Positions 48,001-59,214 of a stretch of 64,000 nucleotides of DNA are shown here, one piece after another. The DNA comes from Turbatrix aceti. Its lineage: Eukaryota; Nematoda; Chromadorea; Rhabditida; Panagrolaimidae. The DNA lies in the NCBI GenBank assembly GCA_963969345.1, contig OZ017766.1, positions 2,418,001-2,482,000 of the forward strand. Reading direction: 5' to 3'. The position numbers and the translations under genes are program-made. Numbering within the stretch: the stretch's first letter is position 1; each line of letters begins with the position of its first letter. The notes under the pieces were generated by a model. The model was given only the letters and a program-made list of their open reading frames with translations, was not told the DNA's origin and ran no database searches.

Positions 48001-49438
48001 CAGCGTTGCAGACGCCGTTCCTCTTGATTCAACAACGGCGAGTCAGCATGGAGAAGACGAAGTCGTCAATCAGAGCGAAGTATTTGAACCTGCTGTCAAC
48101 GCGCTCACAGCAGCTCTCAGAAGTGCCAAAGACAAGGCGCACGACTTTATCGAAGCCGTCGGCGACGCTGTTGAAGACGTTCTCGAAGGGCACGACGATT
48201 TCGGATCGCCTCAAAACGAAATCGCGAGTGGTCCTCATTCTCCCGCGTCGTCCCACGTCGAGTCTGTCATCTCCGCAACTTTGCACCCCTTCGAGGCAAA
48301 CGAGACCGAACGCGATGAACACGAGGACAACAACAACGGCTCAGTTGAAACTGACATTCACAAGGCTGCTGGCAGCGACACCGATGACCACACGCGGGCT
48401 GACAACGAAGCTACGGGTGGCGAGTTGGCATCTGAGCCAGAACAGCATTCGCCGGTCGGTATGGGTCACCGACCTGTCGAAGCCGTCCAGGAAAGCATTT
48501 ACGAGGTCCGCAGCGCGGCTGAGCAGCTGGGAGGTGCCATCGGGGACATAGCCCATGAGGCCGCGGAACACGTCAAAGACACAGCCAGCGAGGGGCGTCA
48601 CGAGGCGCAGTCCGCTGTCGATGATGCTTCAGAAGGCCTTCGCAGCGCGGCCGACGTACTTGGAGCTGCCTTGGAGCACCATGTAGACCAGGTTGCCGAG
48701 AAGGTTCAGGACGCAATTGACAACATCCAGCAAACCGTTCTGTCCGGCGTGCAGGGTGACGATCAAGGTGCCGTTGAAGGCGAACACGCTGGTCTCGATG
48801 CACACGCCGAGCATGCAGAGGACGTAGTCGACAGCAGCGTTGCCGATGCAGAGGAGCTTCTAGAGCACTCGCGCGATGCCGATCTGGAGCATGGCTCGGA
48901 TGTTGCCGACGGTGCAAAGGGGGTTGCCGAAGAGCATCCGGACGCCCATGTCGAGTCAGCATCTCCGGCGGTCAGCGACGTCGTCGAAAAGAGCGAAGAC
49001 GTGGCTCGCGATGTTCTTCAAAGCGCTTCGGGTGTTTTTGACTCTCTTCAGTCAGCAGCCGAGGACATCCAGGCCGGCTTTCACGGCCTTCAGGAAGATC
49101 TAAAGAACATCGTCGACTCTGCAGGTCATGACGCTCAGGACATTGCCGAGTCTGTGGCTTCCAGCTGCCGTAACGTCTTGGACAGTGCTTCGCAGGGCAT
49201 TCAAGACTCAATTGACCACACCGCTGCCGTTTTGGCTTATGAAAACGAGGGCACCGTTTCCGGTGCAGCCGAAGACACGGAACCCAAAAAGCACGTCATC
49301 GAGTCTTCTGTTGTCATTGACGGCCACGATGCAGTCTTCGGCACTGAAAACGATGCCACAGGCACTCTGACGCCGCCGGTGGGCATCCGCGTCACGACCG
49401 CCTCGGTGACGAGTGCCGGCGACGACGACGAGGAATGA
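45018..49438 (+). CDS. ERICH3-like glutamate-rich protein with long acidic His/Asp/Glu tail and amphipathic repeats
   Basis: Five exons, 45018-45302, 45356-45607, 45658-45866, 46050-46214 and 46261-49438, in phase, 1,362 aa. The first about 95 residues (LLENYNPLYDVHLRQYFALP, MQKHLRRMGLLDSNG) match the conserved N-terminus of ERICH3, a glutamate-rich ciliary/axonal protein (AAYNSLMDKHLAGYF, RRHLLRSGLITRSG). Residues about 200-330 are basic, Ser/Pro-rich. From about 335 to 900 the chain is extremely acidic and His-rich (HDEHHRDQDTPSEHL type). From about 912 to 1300 it becomes Ala-rich amphipathic helix (AKDKAHDFIEAVGDAVEDV, AAEHVKDTASEGRHEAQSAV, EDVARDVLQSASGVFDSLQS), resembling LEA-group or apolipoprotein helices. 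It is probably disordered in solution and perhaps membrane- or tubulin-associated. Confidence 0.75.
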
Positions 49439-50424
49439 GCAGTCCTCTGGCTCGAGTTATTTCGCTTCCGCCGGCTTATCCGCTTTCAAGATTCCGAACA
49501 CGTATGATACACTTGGCTTATTCATGGTTCATCTAAATATTATTTATTCTCCCGGCCGGGCTTGGTGGCACCGCCGCCCTCGTCACGGATTGTCTGCGTT
49601 GAAACGTGCACGCCACGACGAAGGAAAGCGCCTGAGGGCGTGCACGTGGAAGCCGCAAATCCCCCGACGAGTGCCACCATGCGACCAAGCCCGCTGGTCC
49701 CTCCCCTGCTGCTGGATACACCCTCCCCCGTTATCCGCGTTAGTATCTAGTGCCCATGCTCGATGGTGATACGATATTCTCTGCGTGATCTGTTGTACTA
49801 GTTGTTCACACCCAGAGATGAAAATAAACGCGACAGCTTCGAGGGTTGGGGTTTGCTGGGTGCTGCGGCCTCTTTGTCGGCCCGAGTGGAGACCCGTCAG
49901 CAGCAATGAGGATCAATTAGGCCCTGCAGTGCTGCGTTGTTGCCTTTTGCAGTGCCGGCTCAGATTTCCGTCAGGCACGCAAGCCTCGTCCGCGCTTTCT
50001 CGTACGCAGCGCACTCTGGGTTATCATTTTGAGGCCCCCAGAAAAACAAATCAGAGTTCCTGGTTCCCGGTGCCGTCGTCGATGGCCCTCGAAAATCTTC
50101 ACTCATTTTTGATGATGCTCAGGGAGTGCCGTGCTTTGTTCTCTCGGCGTGCGTGACCGCGCTGTCCCCGGGATTCGGGCTTCATTTTGACGCCCTCTCT
50201 CAGCCCCAGGAAATTAACTTTACACCCGGGCGTGAGCTATGGTGCGCAGTGGGCCGTTCTGACGAGGAAACATCCCGCGTGATTGACCTCGTCGCTCCTC
50301 GCTGTCTTCTTGGTTAACGACCCGACGCGTCGAGTCGTTTTGCTCATTCATAACCAGCGCGTTAGCCGTTGACGTTGCGCTTCAGCGCCCTGCAACTCGT
50401 CGCTCGGCTCAGTAGTGTCTGGCC
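49439..50424. other. Intergenic region, no gene seen
   Basis: 3' flank of the ERICH3-like gene and 5' flank of the GPCR gene. An AATAAA occurs at about 49823-49828, far from the stop codon. No coding or RNA gene signal was recognised. Confidence 0.5.
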
Positions 50425-52226
50425 ATGGCGGATGCCGAGACCGGCGCCGAGGAGGACGAATGGTGGTTCGAGCACTGTGCGGTCATTCCGCCCGAGACCC
50501 TGCGGGTCGTGCTCGTCGGCGGCATCGGCACGGCGCTCGCCACGACCTCGTTCTTCTTCAACCTCTTCCTCTTCGTCGTACTCGCCAAGAGCAGGCAGCA
50601 CAAGCGCTCCCACCTCCTCTACTTGATGCTCCTGGCACTCATCGATTTCTTCTTATCCGGTAGGTGGCTTCTCCAAACCGAGACCTTCTAAAAACATGAC
50701 GTTTGGCGCAATTGCATTTAGATTAAAAAATTAAAGTCCTTGGCAGCAGTGTTTTTGCAAGTGACAATTATTTGTTTTTTTGAGCTTCTGTGGGAGCTTT
50801 CCACCGTACCCTGTCAGTGAGCAAAACAACTCCCAGCCGCCGTCGTCTAAAATGGCTATTTTTGGATGTGACCTAAAAAAAGACTGGGATTTGTTTTTTG
50901 CTTATTATTTTTCACGGTTTGAAAAAAAACGAGCTATAACATCTGATCCATTAAAGTTCCACAAAACACCCTGCAATAGAAATACGAGACTTTCAGCATC
51001 GTACATCCTGTTGTTCCCGGTGAACATCTTCATGGACCTTTTCGAGAGCACGCTGCTGTCAACGGCGTGGTGGAGCTACCTGCGGCCAATGTTGGCCCTC
51101 TGCCACGTCGCAATCACGGCATCGGCGCTTTTGATCACAGCGGCGACGTTCGAGCGCTTTCTGACCATCTCAAAAATCCGTTCGCAGTTTTCGACACCCA
51201 GACGCCTGGCTATTTCGGCGGTGGTGCTGTTTTTTGCCTTGGCAGCAAAAGGCCCGATGTTCTTCGAGATGAACATAGTCAACAACGAAAACTGCACGGG
51301 AGTCACGGCGTACGTGCCGGAGATGACGGAGTGGAGCACGGACGAGCCCTACAAGACAGCGTACAAGTTCTGGTTCCGTACGATCGTCAGCGTCTTCCTG
51401 CCCTTCTTCTTCAGCCTCCACTTCAACATCAGAATCATTCAGCGTCTCAGGCATCAGCAGTCGGGCGCCCGTCTCTTCCGCTGCGCCACTTCGGAGCACA
51501 GGGTTCGTTTCTTTGCGGTCCACGTGGCAGCACTTGCTTTTAATTGCAACCCTGCACGCGTCCCTATTCACCTCTTCTGGTTTTTGAAGCGGAAGACATT
51601 TGCAGAAACACATTCGGTCCGCGACGATCATGCTCGTCTCCATTACCTGCACCTACCTTGGCTGCAACCTGCTCAACGTCTTCGTCGCCGCCTGGGAGTT
51701 CATAGACCAGAAATCGTTGCTCACTCCCGAGATTCGTCCTTTCTACACGTACTCTTCGGACCTGATTTCCCTGCTCACGATTGCCGCCTCGACTTCCAGG
51801 CTGCCCATTTACTACGCGTGCAACGCCAGAATCCGGCGCGAGGTGCACGACGTCCTTGTGCAGCTCTGCATCTGCAGCGATTCCAAAGAGTTCAAGCTGT
51901 CACGCGAGAATCTCACGACGATGCGCTTCATCAACAGCCCGGACGCGTACGTGGTGCACCGGAAGCGAACCAAACTGCATCAGCGACATCAGCAGCGGCT
52001 GAAACGGCAGCAGGAGGAGCAGGAAGAGCAAGAACGAAAAAAGGAACCACGGCAGCCTTCCGTAGGCGACGTTAACGTGTCCTTCGGCACCTCGGTGGAC
52101 AAGTTGGTGCTCACCGTCGCAATGCAGGGCCTGGGGCGTTCGGGCTCTATTGTCCCCTCGCGGGACACAATGATGTACGTCGCCGAAGAAACTACAGACT
52201 CCGAAACTTCTTCGCATGAGCAATAA
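50425..52226 (+). CDS. Class A (rhodopsin-like) G-protein-coupled receptor, probably neuropeptide-type
   Basis: Three exons, 50425-50659, 50997-51502 and 51606-52226, in phase, 453 aa. Seven hydrophobic segments are seen. TM1 (about 27-53) ends FVVLAKSRQHKRS, and TM2 begins HLLYLMLLALIDFFLS with the conserved Asp. TM3 is followed by TFERFLTISK, the usual ERF variant of E/DRY. A TM5/ICL3 FNIRIIQRLRH precedes KHIRSATIMLVSI (TM6), and TM7 carries SRLPIYYACNARIRREV, an NPxxY variant. The cytoplasmic tail is long and charged, with a Gln/Glu/Arg coiled segment (QRLKRQQEEQEEQERKK). This pattern resembles FMRFamide-type and other invertebrate peptide receptors; the ligand is unknown. Intron 1 (337 bp) is unusually long and AT-rich. 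The stop codon overlaps an AATAAA (52222-52227). Confidence 0.8.
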
Positions 52227-52227
52227 A
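52222..52227 (+). terminator. AATAAA overlapping the GPCR stop codon
   Basis: The hexamer contains the TAA stop at 52224-52226. Because a foldback element begins at 52244, the native 3' UTR may be very short or may run into the element. Confidence 0.4.
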
Positions 52228-52243
52228 CCTGGGGTGATATAAC

Positions 52244-53593
52244 GAACGTTCACCATAAGGCTTTTCACCATATCACTAACATAAGTAATTTTTGTAGAGC
52301 AAATTGAAGGTTTAGTGACATTTTGTAAACTTTTAAAAAATAATACTGATTGTGACAAGAAAGGGCAGAAAGATCAGATAGTGCCGGCAAGTTGCGCCAA
52401 CGCGCGCAACTGATTAACCGACACAAGCCAAACCATTCAAAAAAAGGCGATTTAGTATAGGTGGTAGCATTTATTTGCCACTAGTGAAAAATCAACTGAT
52501 CAGAAAAGCGATTTGGTGCGGCCAGTGTTGCCACGACGCCACTATGCGCCCATGGTTCTGACACGAAAACGTTTTCTGACGTATTTTTTAGAATTTTACA
52601 TATCTAATGTGTCTAAATGTTAGAAACAAGTAGTGTTTTGGGGGTTATCGATGATGGCGGATTTAACGGTGCTATCAAAAATTTTATATTCGTTCAATAA
52701 ATAGCAAAACAAAATTGTATTTTTTGTCTTTATTAGCGAAAATCACAATAAATTAGCTTATCGTAATCAGCGGTATCGAAAACCCCGGTGTGGAAAAAAT
52801 GAGCAAATTCGGTGCATGAAATAAAAAATAATTTCAATTCCAAATTTTTTTTCATACAAAAAGTGCGCGCTGAAGCATTTCAGTCGAAGGAGAACACAGT
52901 GCGCGCATGCAAATGCGCGAAGTGTGTTGCCTTCGGAAGCTTCGTGCCAAGCCGGTTAACCATTCTTATATATGAACTTTGGCATAGTGATCAAGTTCAT
53001 CTTGAACTTTGCAATGAACTTTGCCCGGTAAAAAAATATTAATTTTGAACCGTGAAAATTAATTATTACTATTAATTTTTAATTCGAAATAAATTCTTAT
53101 TTCATGAACAGAATTTTTTTGTTTTTTGCTTCCGGGGGTTTTCAAGGACGTAGAACACGATGCAATAATTTATTGTGATATCGGCTAATAATTTCGTGAG
53201 TTACAGTAATTTTTACCTCAAATTATCGATTTATCGATCGAATTTTGATTTTTTGATGGCACCATTAAATCGGCCGTAACCGATTACCCCCAGAACCATC
53301 TTTATGTCCGAAATATATCTACTCTGTGCATGTGAAAATAGCAAAAAAAAAGTTTTCGTGTCAAAACCATGGGCGCATAGTGCGACGCACAAAAGAGAGT
53401 GTCGCGAATTCTTCGCGAACGCGAGGGAAGTTCTCCACAGAGAGACTTTCCGCTCCGTACCCGCAATCAGTACTATTTTTTAACATTTTACAAAATTTGA
53501 GATGTGTCAATAAACCTTCAATTTGCTCTACAAAAATTACTGAATTCCTATGGGGAGTATACTGTATGGTGAAACGCCTTATGGTGAACGTTC
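52244..53593. mobile_element. Foldback element of 1.35 kb with long inverted arms
   Basis: The left end GAACGTTCACCATAAGG and the right end (CCTTATGGTGAACGTTC) are inverted copies. The match continues inward for about 430-520 bp with indels: the ATTTTTGTAGAGCAAATTGAAGGTTTA block near 52290-52315 against 53506-53540, the CGCCCATGGTTCTGACACGAAAAC block near 52548 against 53360, and CACAATAAATTA near 52743 against 53170. The centre (about 52760-53160) is AT-rich and not palindromic. No transposase is encoded. It has diverged more than the 616-bp element, suggesting an older insertion, and it lies between two convergent genes. Direct flanking duplications are not evident. Confidence 0.88.
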
Positions 53594-53697
53594 CTACAAT
53601 CGCTTGAATGGACGCTCGAAAGGTTAATTATTTATCGTTCTAAGGGGCAAAAACGGGGTGAGGAGGATGAAAGCTCTGAACACGTTTGCATGGCTGA

Positions 53698-56600
53698 TCA
53701 CGGCTGAGATTCGATCATTTGGCACGACTCGGTGGCGTCCGGCTCCAGGACGGGCGGCTTTGTTTCCGGCTTGGAGCACGTAGACTCGAACACGAACAGG
53801 GCCGGGATGATGAAGATGCCGTGGAGCACGCCGAGCAGGCCGACGCAGATGACCGTCTTGGCGAAGCAGATGACGACGTAGACAGACACGAAGAAGAGCG
53901 GCGTCATGCAGATGAGCGTGGAGCAGGCGGCCTCCAGAGTGGGCCGGCCGACGGCGGAGAGGATGTCAGCGATCTTGAGCTCGGGCCAGAGGTCGCGAGG
54001 CGCGTCGTACTGCTGGTTGCGCAGGCGGTAGTAGTGGAAGCAGACGTGGGCGCAGAAGTCGACGGAGAAGCCGATGGCCATGAGGACATTGATCATGGTG
54101 ACGGGGTCCATGTCCTGACCCCACCAGCCGAGCGAGCCCAGCAGCGACCACGAGATGGACACGACGCCGAGGTTCGCGACGAGAGTGTGCGTCACGCTCG
54201 GGATGATAATGAAGCAGACGACTGCCATGCAAGCGAGCGTGATGAGCACCGCCTTCAGCATCTCGACCTTCACCGTAATGATGAGGTCGAAGATGGTCGA
54301 GTCGTAGTCGAACACGCTCACGTTGTACGCCGGGTAGGTGTCGATGAGCGTCCGGATGCGCTCGATGAAAAACGCCCGGTCGTGCCAGTTTCGACGTCCG
54401 TAGCATACTACGACGAAGAAAAAGTTATCGACGACAACACGGTTTCTGAAAGTTCAAACATGAGTTTTAGCCTTGGTGATGTGCCTCCAATCTTCTCCAA
54501 GAAAGCAAAACCCCCCTTTTCAGTGCACTGCTCATTTTTCCTCCGCACACCTCTATTGCCCCCTCCTGCCACCTTCGACAACACTTACTCGGCATTCCGG
54601 TGGTAGTGCACGATGGCCTTGTCGTCCATGCGTCTGTCTTCGAGATACTCTGGCACCATCTCGTATGAAAGGGGCTCGGATTCGTTGGCGTGCTTGCGGA
54701 AGTACTTGAGGTACCCTCTGAGCCAGAGCTCGGTGCGCTGCGGCCCGTAGGACTCCGGGAGGCCCTCCAGCTCGTCGACGAGTCCCATGAACCCGGCGAG
54801 ATCGGCGGCGTCGGTGACGTTGGGCGGCCTGTTCACGATGAACGACAGCGGGGCGTACTGCAAAGAAGAGTTTCAAAAAAAACACAGACAGTTTCGAGGA
54901 TTTTCCATGCTGCGCAAGAGCCGATGCATGCGCAGACGTTGTGTTTTGTTAGTCGAGCAAACAATAACAAAGGACGCCTTGAATTCGTGCGTGAGCACAA
55001 AAGCCTCATCGCGGGGAACATGCTCCGCGCCGGGCGCCTCGGAAATGAAAGACAACAAACGCTTGTCCGACGCGTGTAGTTTCGAGCCTGTCACATGAGT
55101 GAAAACGCGCAGCACTCACCTCTGCGTAGATCTTGTCGATGCTGCGGATGGCGAACTGAAGACTCGAGTCGGCGGGGAACGTTTTCTGTGGCTCGAAGGT
55201 GGCGTCCATCTGGGCGAAGCCGAGATAGCTGAAGACGTGGAGTGCAACGATGACAAAGACGGCCAGAACCTTGGTCATCGGGTGCGCGAGGAACTTGGCG
55301 TAGTGGCGCCAGAACGAGTCCTCTGGAAGCACCTTTTTCTCCGGCAGCGGGAGCGCGAGGAAGGTCTTGGACGGCACAGGCTTGACCGGCGTGCGACCCG
55401 AGTCGTCAGGCGTCACAAGCGCCAGGCAGGGCGCGAAGAGCACAAATTCGAGAACAAAGTCAAGGGCCACAGCGAGCGTCGTGCAAATGCAGAACGACGA
55501 CATCTGCACCGAAGAGGAAAAGATGCCGACGCCAAAGGCCAGCGAGTTCGTGATGGATGTGATGAAGATGGACGGGCCCACCTCGCCCACCACCACCGCC
55601 ATGTGCTGGCCCGGAGTCGGCAGCGTGTTCTGGAGCCGACGCCAGCTGTGAACGAGCAGGAACGCGTCGTCGACGCCGATGCCGAGGATGAGGAAGGGAC
55701 AGATGCTCATGATGCTGTTGAACGCGTACCCGTACCACCCCAGGATGGCAAAAGTTGCCGCTGACGCCAGGAGCGGGCAGGCGACGGCGACTGGGATGAG
55801 CACGAGTTTGCAACGGTGCGGGAGGTCCCACATGACGACCACCATGAAGACAAGCATCAGCACCATGCCCACGGAGATGAGGCGCACGGTCTGTCGGCTG
55901 CCGCGGCTCATCTCCGCGTTCGCCACCTGGTCGCCATACATGTTGAAGTTGAAGAGCGTGGAAAAGTTGTTCTGGAGCGAGGTTTCGAAAAGGGCGAGCT
56001 CGAGCTCTTCGAGCACCGACTGCGAGATGTTGAGGCTCGGCTTCGTCGTGATCATGTACCACAGCGCGATTACCTCTGCGGACTTCATCGAAGTCAGGTG
56101 CTGTAACCGAGTTGAGCCTTGTCACCTACCCGAAGAAAAGAAAGCGCGGCACTCACCGTCTCATTGTCGCCGAACTCCTGAACCCGGAAAAAGTGAGATC
56201 CTATGTTGACGTCATGGGAGTAGATGTGCGACACGGGGTAGTCGAGGACCACGTCGGGATCGAAGCTGCCACTGGCCATGTGTGCGAGCGAGTTCATACT
56301 GTAGCCAAACTTGAACGCCTCCAGAAGGAAGTTCACTTGGCCGCGGATCGATTGGACATCCTTCATCGACACGCGGCGGCCGTCGGAGGTGTCAATGGTG
56401 AGGGTGGACACGTAATCGTCGAGGCGGGTGACTTCTTCGAGGAGTTCTTCCGTGATGAGCAGTGGCGTTTTGCCGCCGTCCTTCGCCTCCACAAGCACGA
56501 CCATGAGCTCGATGTCCTCCATCGAGACATTGTAGAAGTTTCCAAACGCCTGAAAACCCATTCAAACGTTCATCTGTTTTTTGAGCTCAAATGAGTTAGT

Positions 56601-57276
56601 TTTTCCCTTCTTTGTGAACGAGGTTTATACCTGCGAACGTCTTCCTCAACCGCCCCCGCATTCCTGACTTTTCATACGGCAGAAATTCAACCGGTTTGCA
56701 CGAGAAACTGCACCTATTCTGCGTCGAATAACTGTCATAGAGTCAAACAATGCGGCTTCCAAAAAAACACTGCGCTCCTTCGCAGCAGTCCAAATGCGGT
56801 CCGGACCTCCGTATTTGCTTAATTTGGTGGTACTTTTCAAACGTGGGAAACGACACAGTGAAACCGGAGCCCTGTGTAGTTTGAGATCGCGGCGACGGCT
56901 CAAAAAACAAACCGGCAAAAACCAAGGCCAGACACGAGACTGACGCACGGAGGCAGATCGCGCATTACTCGCTGCATATTTCCTATCTAAGACGTAAATA
57001 TTGTTTTCTTTTGACGTCCAAAACACGGTAAACTCGTTTTGCGGAAGGCGAGAAAAAGACACAAACCTTGAATTCAAGTGTGGATCGGCCGTGGCGATGC
57101 GCGAAACCGCGGCGAACGTCGGTATCAAAAATGATGGGTCTCAGGAAGAAAAAGCTCAGGACAGGCAGCAGGAGCACGATGGTGGTGCCTATGAACACCC
57201 AGGGGTACTGCCCGATGGCGTAACCGATGCGGCGTGCCATTCTGGTCCTGAAGTCATCGCGGGGATTTGTGAGCAT
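53698..57276 (-). CDS. Patched-related (PTR/PTCHD) sterol-sensing-domain membrane protein
   Basis: Five exons (minus): 57276-57067, 56549-56157, 56100-55120, 54857-54589 and 54445-53698, in phase, 866 aa. Architecture is RND-like. TM1 (about residues 25-45) is followed by a large extracellular loop (AKDGGKTPLLI). A sterol-sensing block then contains VRLISVGMVLMLVFMVVVMW, CPFLILGIGVDDAFLLVHSW (the conserved GxxDD) and FITSITNSLAFGVGIFSSSV. A second loop leads to the C-terminal five-helix block with SVDFCAHVCFHYY and LEAACSTLICMTPLFFVSVY. Nematodes have many such PTR proteins, used in moulting, cuticle and lipid traffic. The second RND half retains a GFSVDFCAH proton-relay-like motif. Intron 1 is 517 bp; the others are 37-262 bp. 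Confidence 0.9.
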
Positions 57277-59214
57277 GACACGCCCGACAGCAGAGGAGCG
57301 TGGCGGGGGGTGCGAGAACGCGGCCTAGTGCACAGCTGAGTGCTGGCGGGTAAGCTCTGCGTGTTTGAGGTTTGCGGCCGGGCTCAGTTTGTCTTTAGTC
57401 AGTCCTCCCGGGCCAACAAAGAGCGACCAGACGGGGTATCCGCAAGGTAAGCTCGGTACTCTCGCAAAAAAAATGACGCGCCTCCAGCAAAAAACACGCA
57501 CACCCAAATTTTGTCTTTCACGTGCTGTTGAAAATCATGACGTTTCACGGTGCCTTCATGGACAGTTGGCAAACAATGCGGAGAGGAGCGGGGCTGGCTT
57601 GCGTGCGGTGCAAGTCGTAAAAACGAAAAACAGCTGAATTTGTGAATAGAACGGCGATAACTCAGGCAGGTGACAGAGAACTGATTTATTTACGTCCCAG
57701 GCCCCCCCTTCGCTCGAGGCACTGTCAATCACCCCGCTGGAACGGGTCACCGTCTTCGGCAAAGGGGTGAACGCTGCCACCGAAGAGGCTAGCGCAGGAA
57801 CAAAGAAGTTGGCTCGCGCGAGGAAGTTGGACACGGCTTACACCGACTGGAGAAGTGATTGCAATCGCCCATCAGCCGTATTTCACGCGCAGGGAGCAAG
57901 AAGTTGTCCGCGCGCGTGTCCAAAGGCATTGTCGTGGTGATCAGTCGTCAGGTGTCACTCGAAGGGACCGCACCGGTCTGCAGGCGTCCCACATCATTCG
58001 CTCTCTCCACCCATTATATCTCCTTTTGTCTCCTCGCGCTTGAGGACGAACTCCAAAAAAACAAGACGTGTACACGAATCCTGCAACCGTGTTGTCCCTG
58101 CGGCCCCGTCGCGGTTCCGTCTTTTCAGTCCTGCGTCTTTTCTCTGTCGTCGCCGAGGATCCCTCTCACACCCGGCACTCCACTGGGATGCGTCTGAAAC
58201 GAGATTTTACGCGGCCGCGGGGCGACGTGATATAACGCCGCCAGCAGAAACGATATCATGGCCGGATTTACGCAATTGATTGCATTTTTCGTTTCATTTC
58301 TGCGCAGAAAATCAATCTTGCCCGACCGCAACGTGAAACCAGGAGACAGGGGACCCGCACGTGGTGTCTCACCTCACCAGAGCTCGGCCACGGCAGCTGT
58401 TTTTCCTGCAAAAAAAAGATGCCTCTTACAAAAAAAAAACTAAATTTGCAAGAAAAAACTGGTCAGAAGGTTTCTGTCATTTTGTTCAAATGACGAGGTG
58501 CATAGGACTGTTATTTTTTCCAAAAACAACATTGATGCATGCCGAAGGTCACGCCCGTGGAATACACCGCGCATCACAGGTACAAACTCCAGAAGGGTAG
58601 CCAGTTTATTGTTCTGTTCACTCGACAGGTACATCGTATCTTGATTTCAGACACAAAACACGCACGCGGCACTTATTACTCTGATTAGTGCTTATTGCTT
58701 ATCAAATAAATAATAAATTATCGATCAGACATAAATAGTTGATTAGACGCTCATTAGGCCATTGGACAGTCAATACGGTAGCCGACAAACCGGAAAATAT
58801 GAAAGAAAGCAAAAAAGAAGGTCGGCGGTAACCAAAAATTAAGCAAAATTTAGTGGCTGTCGAACGTTTTCGTTGCAAGAAAACGATAAGAAAGACTTTG
58901 TTAAATGTGGCTCCATCTTGTACAAGTGAATTCTAGTCTCTATGTTCTAATTTTAATTTTTTTTAAATTGTTGAAAGAGCAGGCAGGTTTGCAAAACTTG
59001 ACGGGGGGCAAAAGCCCGTATCTTCTGCGCCAGACACCGGATACAAGCTGACTTCGGCGGGGGCACAGGACACGCTACTGTTGCCAACGGTGCTTACGGG
59101 GTGGAAAAATGAATCAGGATAGATGAATAGTTTTTGAATTGAGTCCAAAGTGGTTAGTGGATAATTTAGATTTAACAGAACACGATTGTTTTAGATAGAG
59201 TGACGGGACTCACG
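57277..59214. other. 1.9-kb gene-free region
   Basis: 5' flank of the patched-related gene and 3' flank of the CCCH zinc-finger gene. Open frames are short and overlapping. The 58640-59000 part is AT-rich. No RNA gene or repeat was recognised. Confidence 0.5.

Noticed and set aside
50660..50996. Continuous open frame through GPCR intron 1 (from 50780)
   Set aside because: The 50780-50996 part encodes a Lys/Phe-rich, AT-rich stretch not compatible with the TM2-TM3 spacing; GTAGGT at 50660 and TTTCAG at 50996 splice TM2 to the next helix in phase.
57556..57834. 92-codon minus-strand frame downstream of a TTTATTTA-like AT run
   Set aside because: No start context, no domain, no conservation evidence; treated as noncoding.
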